Made by a program: the position numbers and the translations under genes. From Vitellaria paradoxa (taxonomy: Eukaryota > Streptophyta > Magnoliopsida > Ericales > Sapotaceae): a DNA stretch of 64,000 nt. The stretch is taken from contig CM034236.1 of NCBI GenBank assembly GCA_019916065.1, positions 59,424,690 through 59,488,689 of the forward strand, in the 5' to 3' direction. A model generated the notes under the pieces. That model was given only the letters and a program-made list of their open reading frames with translations, made no database searches and was not told the origin of the DNA. Each line of letters starts with the position of its first letter. The first letter of the stretch is position 1. Of the stretch, positions 47,985 through 59,795 are shown piece after piece.

Positions 47985-49699
47985 TGTGATTGTACTATGA
48001 AAAGTACAATCATTAACCTTAATTAGTGATTTGTTAGGTGGATTTATATCTTAAAAAGATGATAAATTTTTTTTAAATACATTCATGAGGAATTTTTGTC
48101 ATTTGCAGGTGTTTGGGACTAAAATGGATGAAGTTGGGCTAAATTGGATGAAATCAAGAAGTTGGTTCGAACACATGTTTGAACCAACTGTTGTTCAAAC
48201 CAATGTTCTAACCATAGAAGGCAAACCAGAAAAAGTTGCAGTAGATTTTGGCTAAGTGTTGGGAAAAGTGGTTCGAACCAATGTTCAAACCATAGGTTGT
48301 TTGAACCTTGGTTAGAACAACAGAAGCCAAGTGTAGACCCACAAGTGCTGAATTTGACTAAGGCAAAGTGGTTCGAACCTTTGTTCAAACCACATGTGGT
48401 TTGAACCTTGGTTCGATCAACAGAAGGGTGAAAAGTTGTAGAGCTGAAAATTTTCTAAGTCCAAGACTTTGGTTCGAACCCTTGTTCGAACCAACCCTTG
48501 TTCAAACATTGGTTCGATCAACAGAAGCTGTGCAAGGTTCAACTGGAATAAAATTTTCTAAGTCCCAGACTTTGGTTTGAACCCTTGTTCGAACCAACCT
48601 TGGTTCAAACACTGGTTCGATCAACAGAGGCTGTGCAAGGTTTAATTGGAGTGAGATTTGACTAAGTCCCAGAAATTGGTTCGAACCCTTGTTCGAACCA
48701 ATCAGTCCGTTCGAACCTTTGTTCGAACCAACCTGCAATTCGAGGATCCTGAAATTCTGCTTTTGAGAAATGGGCAATTATGTACTTTTAAATGTTATAT
48801 TTCATATATATATGTACGAAGGAGGTCGTTTAAGGGATATACAGATTCATTTTCTTTCAGTTAAGCTTTCCTTTTAGAGAGAGATAATTGTAGAGAGAGA
48901 AAGTGATTCCATCTTCATTTCTTTGAATTCTTGTATCAGAATTTCAGTTCTATGAATGGATTTACTTCAATTTTTATTGTTTTCTTCTTTTATGATGTTT
49001 GAGTAGACTTTTTCTCTTGGATTCAAGACAAGTCTCGTAGTTGATTTGCAAGAATTTCAAGGTAATAGGGGTTAATGTTGAAATCTATTGTTTTAAAGGA
49101 AGAATCTATGTTTGATTTGAATTGATTATTGATTTTTGAGTTGAGATTTCAATTGAACTCCAATTTTGTATGGTTTATGGCTTTACTTATAGATTTCTAC
49201 ATAGAATTATCATGCCCTTCTCTTGGATTTGTATGATAATTGCTATTCTTAGGATTTATATGTAAGAACTATAAGCTATGCATATTAGGTGTTTGATTTG
49301 AATTCTCAGCAGAATTTTATTCTTAATTTCTTATTCAAATCAGATTTGGATTGTTCTAAGTGGTTTTATATTTAGAATATCTTTTGATCTACCCTTTTTA
49401 GGTGTAGAATCCTTGAAATTTATTGTCAATCACTACGAGCTTGTTTTGGATCCAAGGTTTTCTTAAATTTGTTTCTAAAAACATTTTATCCAAACAACCA
49501 TTTCTAAAACCAAATTGAATCTCTATCATTCATTGTGGGGTTGAAAATTTGTCTGAAACCTTTTCTAAGAATTGTTTGTTCACTAATTTTTACTAAGGCT
49601 CTCTGTGGACATGATCCGGTTCTCACCGGTAATTGTGCTTCAATAGGCACCCTGCACTTGGGGTCGAGCCAATATTCATACATTGGAATCGAGCAAGCA
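47985..49699 (+). mobile_element. E2 3' LTR
   Basis: 1715 bp, TGTG...AGCA. Contains a long palindrome array (48164-48729), a TATA-like CATATATATATG (48803-48814) and a U5 end nearly identical to the end of the inverted LTR at 38010-37767. The base run after it, GTAAT (49700-49704), is a possible target duplication of GTAAC before the E1 LTR (30444-30448). Confidence 0.88.
48164..48729. promoter_or_regulatory. Palindrome array in E2 3' LTR (~12 pairs)
   Basis: Roughly twelve pairs of GGTTCGAACC-type sites, each pair with about 12-bp internal spacing. A full match pair stands at about 48471-48492. Many sites are GTTCAAAC or GTTTGAAC. A recurring asymmetric form GGTTCGATCAACAGA alternates with full sites between about 48410 and 48630, showing a higher-order unit of about 110 bp. 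The array lies upstream of the TATA-like box. Confidence 0.9.
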
Positions 49700-49704
49700 G
49701 TAAT

Positions 49705-51290
49705 ACAAAAACCTCTAGGTGAGCCCAAACATAAAATGAGATAACATAAATTTAACCTTGGCTATAGCCAAGTCACAAACTTCCAATATTCCTCCCACTA
49801 ATACATAACTTAGGCCTTAGGGCCCTTACAACCAAATCGAATAAATCCTCAATGTATAATATTACAATTTCAAATAAAACAAAACTAAGTAACCAAAATT
49901 TTTGCTAAGCTTAGAAGGGCTCATGCATAAGTACTCCTAATTCAACCCCATCAGCCCACCTGATTGATATGACCTGTTCCTGTATCAAAACTTGTAGGGA
50001 TGTGAGCGCGGGTCCACTTGTGCCCACGATGCCTCAAACAAACATATATGGTATGTAATCAACACATGCTTGCCAATGTACATATATGCATAAATACACC
50101 AACATTTATCTATATGCCATAACAATTCGTTAATATCAATAAGTTTTCAACCTAAGTAAGTATTTATCATTACTCAACATCATCATAGTATTGTATTCAA
50201 TTCCAATTATTCTTCATTATTAACTTTCCCAAGTTTATATCAAATCATGTTCCATATCACATTATCACATATTTAATATATATCACATTATCACATATTC
50301 AATATTCAATCACAGCAACCATATTCACATTAGCACTTATTCATCATTCTATCACATCTTCACATCCACATTTTCACTTATTCATCATTTGATCACATTG
50401 CCATAACCACACAAGTCATCGGGGGTTGGGTGCATACACAACACCATCTTTTATGGGTCCAGACCCAACAGAAACGGTAAATCAAATACCATCGTTTAGA
50501 ATCACAGTCCAGGGCCACGGGTAACCCATATACACACATAATGTTGTGGGCTACTAACCCACTAGCATTCACACCAAACCCTACGCAGGTTCCGGGTCTT
50601 TCAACTCGAGGGTAATCTCATGACCCTTCCTATTTTTGCACCCCACCACGGCCCCTAGCACACAACCAATCATTCATCACATTCAATATTCTTTAGTCAC
50701 AATTCACATTCATCACCATAAAATTTCTAACACACCTAACCACATTCCATTTCGTCATGGAACACAACTCATTTCATCTCTTCATTTCATTTAACCCAAG
50801 CCTCATTAAATTTTCCATCACTTATTAACAAAAGTTCACATTTCAATTTCCTTCAATCACATATTCACTTTTCGATTCATCCCAAGATTCATCACATATC
50901 AACATTGATTAAACCTTATTAAACATTCAACATTTATCATCATTATGAATTTGCGTCTCTTTGTCAATTCACATTTTACTTAATCAATAACATGTTTAGA
51001 TACCGCATCATTTAGTTTACATCAAGACATAATCACAATTCTACTCGATTAAGACTCTAATTTGAAGGCAACCTTCTAATTCAATTTATTCAAGGTAACA
51101 TTCATTCACCCTTACGAGTTAATTCCCATTAGCTTAATCATTTTTTAGAGCACATTCCCTTTCCTAATCTATGCAATTAATCAAGTAAAAGTTTCATGTG
51201 AAAACATGTTACCAAATCTTTCATAAGCCCAAGGTGAGAGGTTAAACTAAGCAAAGTTAGGAAAATAACCTAAGCTCGGTGGGTGCCCAA
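49705..51290 (-). mobile_element. LTR-like fragment (minus), truncated by E2
   Basis: Its left 250 bases, read on the minus strand, match 51980-52130 (shared GGCCCTAAGGCCTAAGTTATG and TATAGCCAAGGTTAAATTTATG, one base apart at most). It therefore belongs to the same LTR family, which uses a Met-tRNA-type primer site at 52242. The rest (50000-51290) has GC-richer blocks near 50410-50660 and no coding region. The element class is probably Ty3/gypsy chromovirus, but this is not certain. Confidence 0.5.
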
Positions 51291-51979
51291 GCTGACACTC
51301 AATGATCGCACTTGAAAAATGCTATTATAAACTCCACTTCTCTATAACTTTTAATACATTTAAGTGGTTTAATTTAAAGATTTATCATTATTTTGTTATT
51401 TACAGTGTTTAATTTCTTAATTGCAGGGAAAATGGTCAAACACTTGAAGATGATAGTGACTTTGATGACATAGAAGATGAAAGAAGTGAAGTGGTGCAAA
51501 TCCTTCCTCCAATGGGCTAACATAACCAAAGGAACCAGCAACAAACAAGGAGCAAAACATTCAAAGGAGGTGGTCTGTGGTCCGGACCACCTGGCGCACG
51601 GTCCGGACCACAGTGTGGTGGACCGTCGCGCTGGCAATTTCAATTTTTAGGGTTCTTCCGCAAATTATAGAAAGACTACTTGGTGGCCGAGCCTAGGATG
51701 TTCTTCTCTCTGTTTTTTTCATCCTTCTAGCAAAATTTTGAGAGTTTTTTGAGAGTTTTAATTGTTTACATTAATGTTTGTACGTTGTTTCGGAACCTTC
51801 ATCGCGGTCATTTCTGCTGTTATTATTCAGAATTTTGTTTCGAAACTTCTTTCAGCATATGTTACACTTCGTCTTTGGATTCATTATATCGTTTGAATGT
51901 CATATATAAAGGATTAATTGATTGTGTCTGTGTTGTTTAGGTTTTCAGTAGTTTAATAGTTTTGTTTCAGTTTTCGATT
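51291..51979 (+). mobile_element. Athila LTR fragment E4
   Basis: Resembles the E3 LTR read from its start: a degenerate start hairpin region (51308-51330), ATTGCAGGGAAAATGGTCAA, an array of two GGTCCGGACC sites, then AGGGTTCTTCCGCAAATTAT with a TATA-like spot. It continues to about 51975 and then joins a different LTR. It has no primer site, polypurine tract or internal region of its own. Confidence 0.65.
51579..51609. promoter_or_regulatory. Palindrome pair in LTR fragment E4
   Basis: GGTCCGGACC at 51579-51588 and 51600-51609, spacing 21 bp, as in E3. A half-like GGACCGTC follows at 51620. Confidence 0.85.
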
Positions 51980-52238
51980 TATTAAATACATTAAATATTA
52001 TACATTAAGGACTTGTTCGATTTGGTTGTATAGGCCCTAAGGCCTAAGTTATGTATTAATGAGAGAATTGTTGGAAGTTTGTGACTTGATTATAGCCAAG
52101 GTTAAATTTATGTTATCTTAACTATGTCTCGGGCTCACTGGTTTACGTTGCGTTGCTCTGATGATGGGTTGGTTATGTTAATGCATGTTGTGTGCGTTTA
52201 TCACTCACCCTTTAGGTCATGAGATCTGGGACGTGACA
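51980..52238 (+). mobile_element. 3' part of an LTR (Met-tRNA PBS element)
   Basis: Ends GTGACA at 52238, 3 bases before TGGTATCAGAGC. Matches the minus-strand fragment at 49705-49950. Its beginning has been replaced by Athila LTR fragment E4. Confidence 0.6.
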
Positions 52239-52241
52239 GGT

Positions 52242-52253
52242 TGGTATCAGAGC
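52242..52253 (+). other. Primer binding site (initiator Met tRNA)
   Basis: TGGTATCAGAGC, the standard site complementary to the 3' end of plant initiator tRNA-Met, 3 bases after the LTR end. Confidence 0.85.
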
Positions 52254-55200
52254 CTAGGTCAGCATACCTAGGGGAAAGTGGGAGTCTAGCATTGCATGTT
52301 ACATGTTGTTGTGATATAATTGACATTTAGTCATTTTCATGGGGTGGACCTATTAGTACTTTGTGGTAAGTATTGTGGAGAAGATGGGTAGAACTAAATG
52401 TTGCTAGAACCTTGATTGTATTGTTTGGAGATATGAGGATTCGGTAAACATCCCTAGCTAATGATAAGTAAGGCTGATATGTGAGTAAATGGTGTAATCA
52501 TTGGAGGTTTGTGAACCTAGAGACAATGTTTGACATAGATTTAATTGTAGATCTAGCATATTGAAAGATGATTAGAAGTGATTGTGGATATGATTAAAAA
52601 TTTGTAAGTGCTAAGGGGTTTAGAGAGTCTAAGGTTGTGATTTTGGGAATTATTGAGGCTACCTTTGATTAGTGGGAATTGTGAGATTATGAAATAAATT
52701 TGAAGTGGAAATGGCAATAGTAGAGAATTGAATCTTAAAATGTATGAGTTACTAACTCAATGAACAGTGATTGATTACTATAATGGATTAGTGATAACTG
52801 GTTATATGATAATATGGTGGTTTAGATTTGTGATGAGGTGACCCTTTTAGTAAATAATATTAGGCATGTTGGGAAAAACTTTGTGTTCACATGGTCAATG
52901 GGAGATTGAGTGAAAAGGAGTCTAAGTGTTGTCTTGTAAGTGAGGTGTTGATTTTGGATGTGATACTTGGGGAGTTGGCTTGACTTTTGTAGATTCCACA
53001 TTAGATGTTGCTATTATTTTTCCGTTAGGCCATATTTTGTGGCACTAATGAAGTCTTCGAGGTTTGGAAATTCAATCAAATGATTGTGAGTCTATGATTC
53101 TATAAAATAGAGTATTGAACATTGAGACATTTGAGATTCTTGTTAAGAGGAATGGTAAAAGTTTGGGTTTCAAGTAAAATTTGAAGTTTGCAAATTTGGT
53201 GGTAATTAAGGCAGCATATTGCTTATTGAGTATTGATGTTTTGACTGAGTCATTAGGCATTAAGAATAATAAATGTTGGATAGGTTAGCATGAAACAAAG
53301 TTTGGAGATAGGTGATATTTTGTCGGATGACTTTGAGGGATTAGTGTAGTAATTGAGTATAGCCAATACCGTGTTTGATGCTTAAGTTTTGTGGATTTGG
53401 TGAGGTACCACCTTTATCTTACTCGAGTACCTCCTAGTTAATGGACCTATTGATTTAAATGAATTGAGGCAAAGTAGAAGTGTGAGGGGTAATGGTAATG
53501 AGAACATTTTATGGCACAGAATATATGTTGATTGAAATTTTATGATTTCTTTTACTTGAAGAAAGGATTGCTTATAATAATGTGAAAGGTTATGGGGAAG
53601 ATTGTGTTACGTGATGATGTTTAGTGATTAGATGACATTGTCAATTGAGGAGATTGGAAGTATATGAAGAGGAATTACCTGTACCTAATTCAGTGTTAGC
53701 TATGATATTTTTGCATTGAAGTCTTGTTGCGGTTAAGTAAACTAAGAGAATAGTTTGGAATGCATTAGAACATAAGGACACCAAAGGTATTTGATTATGT
53801 AAGATAAACTGATTATGAAGTGAAGTAAAAGAGTGGAATATTTGAAAGGGGTTGATTTAAAGGTCTCTTATGTTATTTGAGTGAGGTTGAAGATATGGGC
53901 GATGTTATGAGTTAAAGGTCGAAAAGTCTGTACGCGGTTAAAGTAACTCCTAGCAAATGTTTGAGATTTCAAGACTCGTTGGGATGAGGGCAATGGTAAT
54001 AATGGCATAAAATTCACAAAAGTGAGTTACTCAGAGATGATATAGGAAGGTTATACTTCATGTTACTTATTGCACTTCTTATATATTGTAAGATAAATCC
54101 TAGTAATTCTAAACTTTGAAAGTAACTGATCATAGTTGAATCCAAGTTTCATTAAATTCTTGATTGCTACTTGCACATTTAATGTTGAAAATACCTTTGA
54201 GTTGAATGTTTTCTAAACTGTTATGTTGATAATCCTTTGGCACGGCCACCTAAAATTTTGGTTACCAAATTTTGCTAAAGTTGTCACACTAAGAAAATTC
54301 TTTCATCTATATGTTGCTTACTTGAAACTTGATGGCATTTCTATTTCACTGATGTTGGTGAAACACACCATTGTAACTTTGGAATGGCTATTGTGTTGAA
54401 CTTGGTACAATGTTGGTTACATTTCTTGAATGGCAAATTTGATCTACTGCATCTCAAATGTGGCTATTATGATTTGAATTCCTAAATTGAGAAATGCTAA
54501 TGGTTGAGGATACAGACATGTATGAATTGAAAATTTGAACCTATTTGGTTGTTTAAATTGAAATGCAAATGTATTATGGTATTGTGTAAATTGAAAATTT
54601 GAACTTGTGTGGTTGTTCTTAACCTTTTGAGTCTTGAGGCATTTGACTTTATAATAAGGTGCTAGTTGTGGAAACTTGCTTGGCTAAGTGGTTTTGGGTT
54701 TGGGTGTTATGATGAAATCGAGGATATACCTTGGCAATGTTATGCAAAGAGGGATATGGGATCCCAATCGTGGGACTATTTTATTAGAAAACACATGAGC
54801 ATAGGGATATAGCTATAAATGGGTGAACTGAGTTTGAGAGTGAGTAAGTGTACTGTGAGTAGATGAACTTTGGGAAGAAAAAGGTTTAGAAGTTGGTTTC
54901 AATTGAGACTATGGTAAGTGATGATGGCATTAAAGGGCATGGTGAGATAACATATAAGGTGATGTTCATCAAATTTGGAAGGAATTTTAGAAGAGATTAA
55001 TAGCTAATTGCCTGAAAGGAGAAAGAGAAAATTTATGTCATAGGTTGATGCAAGGAAAGAGGTTTATTAAAATTTGGGAGATTGATTTGTGTGCTTGGTT
55101 GGCAATTGTTATATGGTGGATGGAAGATTACATGGAAATTTAGTTGTGAAGTAGAGGACAATAGAGAGTTGGAAATGAGATATTTTGCTGAATATTTGAA

Positions 55201-55590
55201 AGTTTAAAGAATGTTTGACCGCTTCAGTTACACTAAACTTATCATATTGGTTAGGCCTTGAGACAATTAACATGGGTTCATATAAAGGGGTGAATTAAAT
55301 GTTGAGTACAATTAGAATCAAGAATTGTATTTTGGACATATATGTACTGAAGAGGACTGTGGCAAGTGTGAAGGAAATTAGAACTGATAAGAGAGAGGGG
55401 TTTTGGTTGAATTGAACTTGAGAGCTTAGCATATGATATCTTATGAATGGTGACTCTATATGGTATGTTGGAATGCAGTTAAGAGAATTATTGATGTTTC
55501 AAGGGAATGATTTAAGGATTTGAACACTATTAATAGAAGATGAGTTGAAAAGAAAGTTCCAGGACAACATTTTATGAGTTTCTACTACGG
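52254..55590 (+). other. Non-coding or strongly decayed internal region
   Basis: Follows the primer binding site, so it should be retroelement interior. However, I find no gag, protease, reverse transcriptase or integrase motif on either strand. It is T/G-rich on the plus strand with stops in all frames, which suggests an old decayed element or a non-coding derivative. Confidence 0.45.
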
Positions 55591-56980
55591 ACTGGTGACC
55601 GCTCGTAAATAGTGCAGTGCTAATTAACCCCCAAGTGCAAGGGTGTGCGGTGTAGTTTTAATCTCGGTGAGTCCGAGGTCGAATCCACAGGGAAGCCTAT
55701 GTGTTTCAGTTTCTAAGTTCAAATATGAATTGTAGGATTGAATTAGAATTAAAGTTGCAATTAACTTAAATTAGATTTGATAGAGTTGAAATTTGAGAAA
55801 TTAAACTAAAAACAAAGTAATTACTAATTAAAGGAATGTTTCAACTTAAATAAAATTCGAACTAATTTAAACAACTCAGCAAATTAAAATTACTAAACTT
55901 AAATTTAAAGAATAATCTAATCTAATTGCAAACAAGACTTATAAGAAATTTAAAGCAGTGATTTTATCAAATTGAAATTCTAATAGAAAAGGGTTCTTGA
56001 TTCAACCTTCACAATTCCAAGTAATCTGTTATTTCACCAAGGGATGATTTTAAATACAATCCATAGTTCACGTCAAAGGATCTATGGATTGGGAAAGATT
56101 TTCAATACATTCCAAAATTCCTCGATACACAGTTTTAAATTCACGTTTCATTATGGAAGATAAAACTGGAAAGATTTTATGATAAAAATACTCGAGTTCA
56201 AATCTAGATTTAAATTGTTTAAAAATTATCAAGAAAATTATAATCAAGAGTGTTTATCAGTGATTACAGAGAATATGAACAAACACTCTTGTTTTCAAAG
56301 GTTTTCCAAACAACAAATCAAGTTTGAAAATAGTAGATCACTTCACATAGGCTTTTGAAACCCATGTGAAGGATCTACGTACATCCCTCAGTTCATAACA
56401 AATTACCCTTCATTGATTCAGTGAATCAAGAACAAAGGTTTTTACCCTAGCATGCTTTGAAACAACTTAACAGGCTTAGATGAAGACATAACTGTTAAAG
56501 CTTCAAAAACGTAATTAAAACAGTCCTAATGAATGTAAAACCTACCTACGAACATTCAATTAATAATAATGAACCAAAACGAAATACTAGATTAATTAAA
56601 GTTAAACCTTAAGATCAAAACGTGCAGCATTCGTATCAAACTCTAAACGAAACCCTAATATTTTAAAGCATCCAAAGATTAAACAAACTAATGGCATTAA
56701 TCATAAAAATCATCCACGAACATTCAAAAACTAATGAAGAGCAAGAATGAAATATTAACTTACTTGAAAACGAACTTTGAAATAAGAACTTGAGTAGCAA
56801 TCGCAATGACAATCGTCTTAAAAACTTGGAGTACGTAGAGTAGTAACATTCACGAATAAAAAATCTTCAAAATCTTCCAATAAATAAATAACTAAAACTA
56901 AACTTAAACCTAAGAGAAGTAGGAGGAGAGGAAGAAAAACAATATGTAGCAGCCCCCCTTCATTCGGCTACACAGTGTCA

Positions 56981-56990
56981 TATATATAAG
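56981..56990 (-). promoter_or_regulatory. TATA box of E3 LTR
   Basis: CTTATATATA on the minus strand, after AGGGTTTTGTG as in E1, about 55 bp downstream of the array. Confidence 0.6.
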
Positions 56991-57043
56991 CAAACACAAA
57001 ACCCTAATCAGTCAAAACGCGGAGCAACAATTCCGTATAAGGG

Positions 57044-57224
57044 GGTCCGGACCGTCCCTCAGGGGGTCCGGACCACAGTGTATGGTTTATTCAATCGGCT
57101 GGAAGGCGAGCTTTCTGTGGTCGGGACCATCAAGCAAGGGGGTCCGGACCACAGTGTACATGAAATCCTCTTCAACAGCTCCAGCTTTCTGTGGTCGGGA
57201 CCATCAAGCAAGGGGGTCCGGACC
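57044..57224. promoter_or_regulatory. Palindrome array in E3 LTR (3 pairs)
   Basis: Sites at 57044, 57065, 57119, 57141, 57193 and 57215 (10 bp each). Four are GGTCCGGACC. The first member of pairs two and three is GGTCGGGACC. Spacing is 21, 22 and 22 bp within pairs, and pairs repeat every 74-76 bp. Confidence 0.92.
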
Positions 57225-57502
57225 ACAGTGTATAGGTTTCTTCAATGTTTGCTCCTCCATTTAAGCCAACTCTTGGGGAAGCTTGAACCATTGTTGACAC
57301 GCTTTGTTCTCCTTTGTTTCCTTCCTCCTTGGAGTTGTCAAAATCACTGTCTTCTTCGTTGAATTCACCATTTTTCCTGCGATTGACAAAATGGTTTACG
57401 TAAGTGATAAAATAGTGATAAATCATGAGGAAAACGTAGTAAAACATGTAAATGAGTGTGCAAAAGTGTCGTTTGTAATTACACTTTTCGAGTGTAATCA
57501 CA

Positions 57503-57536
57503 CCCCCCAACTTGAGTCTTGCTAGTCCCTAGCAGT
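57503..57536 (-). other. Polypurine tract and hairpin of E3
   Basis: On the minus strand: TGCTAG, GGA loop, CTAGCA stem, then AGACTCAAGTTGGGGGG and the LTR start. Same layout as in E2 and the chimeric LTR, with one outer mismatch. Confidence 0.8.
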
Positions 57537-57568
57537 GCAGTTTGTTGGAATGTGAAGCAAATATTCTC

Positions 57569-57688
57569 TTTTCGTTGGAAACACGGCTACACTTAGCTAC
57601 GTGTAGCAAGCCCTTTAAACCCCTAGGTTCCCCCTAGTGGACGAGTAAGGTCTCGTGAAGGTTTGCAGTGAATCTACCCACAAAATTC
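57569..57688. repeat. Conserved 120-bp block near the polypurine tract (E3 copy)
   Basis: Counterpart of 39365-39484, about three differences. See that entry for the hairpin arms. Confidence 0.8.
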
Positions 57689-58372
57689 AATAAACTAGTT
57701 CAATGTGTAGTAAAAGTCTTTCAAACAATTTCTGGTTCAATCTCAATAAAGAATTAGTCACTACACCCAAAAATTGCATAAAACCTCCCAATGCATGTCA
57801 AACTTACCTAATTCTCAACCCATTAATTCAAATGTATCAATTCATATCATTCATTCAAAATAGTCATCAAATATACTCTAAGATTGTGGCCTTGACTTCA
57901 ATTCTCACCAGGATGCCCACTCACAAATAAAATCACTCGAACAAGGTTACTCTCATGGTTCATGCACGAATGCAATGTCAAATAAGTACAATGAACCCAA
58001 TTCACGAAGTGACTGAAAGAATTAAGATATGGAGTGTTGCATAGCTTCATGAATGGAATGTATTAATGCATTACAAGAGAACTATTATCAACCACATGAA
58101 ATAGATCAATGCTCTTATAAGTGTTGTTCACCTAAAGTCCATTAGGTCTTTACTAGGTTGTAGCTTGGCCATGGGGTATTGGTTAGACAAACAAAGGATA
58201 GGAAAATCAAAGTGCATGTCTAAGGATTACAATGATAGTGCAATGACAAACCCCCCAACTTCTCTCTTTTCAACTCCTTGAATACTAAACATTGAAGCTG
58301 TTCTTGTTATTATTATTATTATTTTTTTTCATGGGACTAATAATAATGAACTTATGAATTGCTATGTCCCTA

Positions 58373-58403
<31 letters not shown>

Positions 58404-59795
58404 TTCTAATATAAGCTCCTCCCTTATACACCTTGTTTCAATTCTTGCACAAACATCCCAAGACATGCAAGGGTGGGCTCACCTATATATCTAAGGCTAA
58501 AAGGACATCAATGTGGCTAAAACAAGAAATTTCATATATATATATATATATATATTTTTTTCATAGGCTTCAAAGTGGCTCCAAGGGTAATGTAATAAAA
58601 GAAAAGTTATAAGCTTCCAAATGTATGAAAGATGGCCTAACATCACTCTCTAGGTTTCTAACACTTTTTAGAGGCATTGACCCAGACATGTAAATCAAAA
58701 ATAGCATCTTGTGCATTTAATACCAAAACAAAGTAATGTAATGAAGCTATTCAAGAAAAGTGAGATGAAAGAAGTCATAAAGAATTGAAGTATAAAACCC
58801 TCGAGAATAAAAGAGTAGGCTCTAAAGCTCACAAAAGTATGGGGTTTTAAGTCTCCACCTATATCTTGGCATACTTGAATGACTAATTCTCATGAATTCA
58901 AATCCTTAATACATTTTCATATAATGGTTTCAAAATGACAAGTTATCAATGCAATAGGCAATTTTATACTCAATTTGAATTAAAGTGCCTTCTTCAAGAT
59001 TGAAACCAAACCATTCATTATTTTCATGACTGATACTAACATTAAACTAGTTAAGAGAACACATATACAGTCTAGTCATGCAAATTCAAGAAAGTCATAA
59101 ATAACAATGATTTTCAAAATTTCAAAAAAAAATTTTCTCATTCATGTAAAATCTTTTCATCATGCGACCCTACCCCCCAACTTAAATGTCACATTGTCCT
59201 CAATGTGAAAACTATGAAGTATATGTGAGGATGTAGTGTGCAAAGTGAGCATGATGAGGTACAATAACAGTAAAGCATAACTAAGACTGAACATGCATCT
59301 ATCAGATTAACCACTAAGAATAGAAATATTCATGGCAATGCAAGTGGTTAATAATAGTAACAGAAGAATAAAATAAAATAAAAAAAAAACGAGACAAAAA
59401 GAAAAGAAAAGCAATAAAATAAAAATGGAAAGGAACATACCTTCTGATAGCATCCTTCAGGTCTAAATGTTGCCGAAATTCAAATAAAAACTGTAAAGGA
59501 ATTCCATAATCATCCACATTCGATTCATTTAAATTATTGTCAATTCCATTTTCAACCTCACTGTTAGCACTCCCCTTCTCAAAAAAAACCAATGGTGATA
59601 GTTCATCCAAGCACAAGGAAATTAACATAAAGCAAATAAGGCATAATACATCACCATAGAATCAAAAGTAGCATAAGTATCCAATAATTACATCCCAGAA
59701 AATAAATGCACCCTAAAAGAGTTTTAGGAGTAACAAGTTACACAATGAGTGATCAAAATCCTAAACTCTCAGAACCCAAAGATAACAAGGTCCTC
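57689..59795 (-). other. E3 post-ORF non-coding region
   Basis: No coding sequence. Includes a poly-T tract (58373-58396), an (AT)n tract (58534-58554) and the conserved GGCCAAGCTACAACC segment (about 58165). The GACAATGTGACATTTAAG motif followed by TTGGGGGG (minus strand, about 59200-59169) lies downstream of the extra ORF. Confidence 0.6.

Larger units (their letters stand above)
55596..57502 (-). mobile_element. Athila element E3, 3' LTR
   Basis: About 1.9 kb, TGTGATTACACT...GGTCA on the minus strand, directly after a polypurine tract. Contains a six-site palindrome array (57044-57224), a TATA box (56981-56990) and a U5 with CCCTGTGGATTCGACCTCGG as in E1. The 5' partner lies beyond the right edge. 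Confidence 0.85.

Noticed and set aside
44176..48729. GGTTCGAACC arrays as RNA polymerase III B boxes or tRNA fragments
   Set aside because: The E2 core does resemble the B-box consensus GGTTCGANNCC, and TFIIIC binding cannot be excluded for E2. But E3, E4 and E1 cores in the same position do not fit that consensus, there is no A box at the right distance, and no tRNA fold is seen.
47413..48777. Open frames in the E2 post-ORF region and LTR array on either strand
   Set aside because: They are by-products of repeated GGTTCGAACC units and LTR sequence.
57078..57510. Open frames across the E3 LTR array
   Set aside because: Repetitive translations arise from the 75-bp array unit. A short ATG frame after the TTTCCTGCG-like site at the LTR start is shared among LTRs but too short and variable to call.
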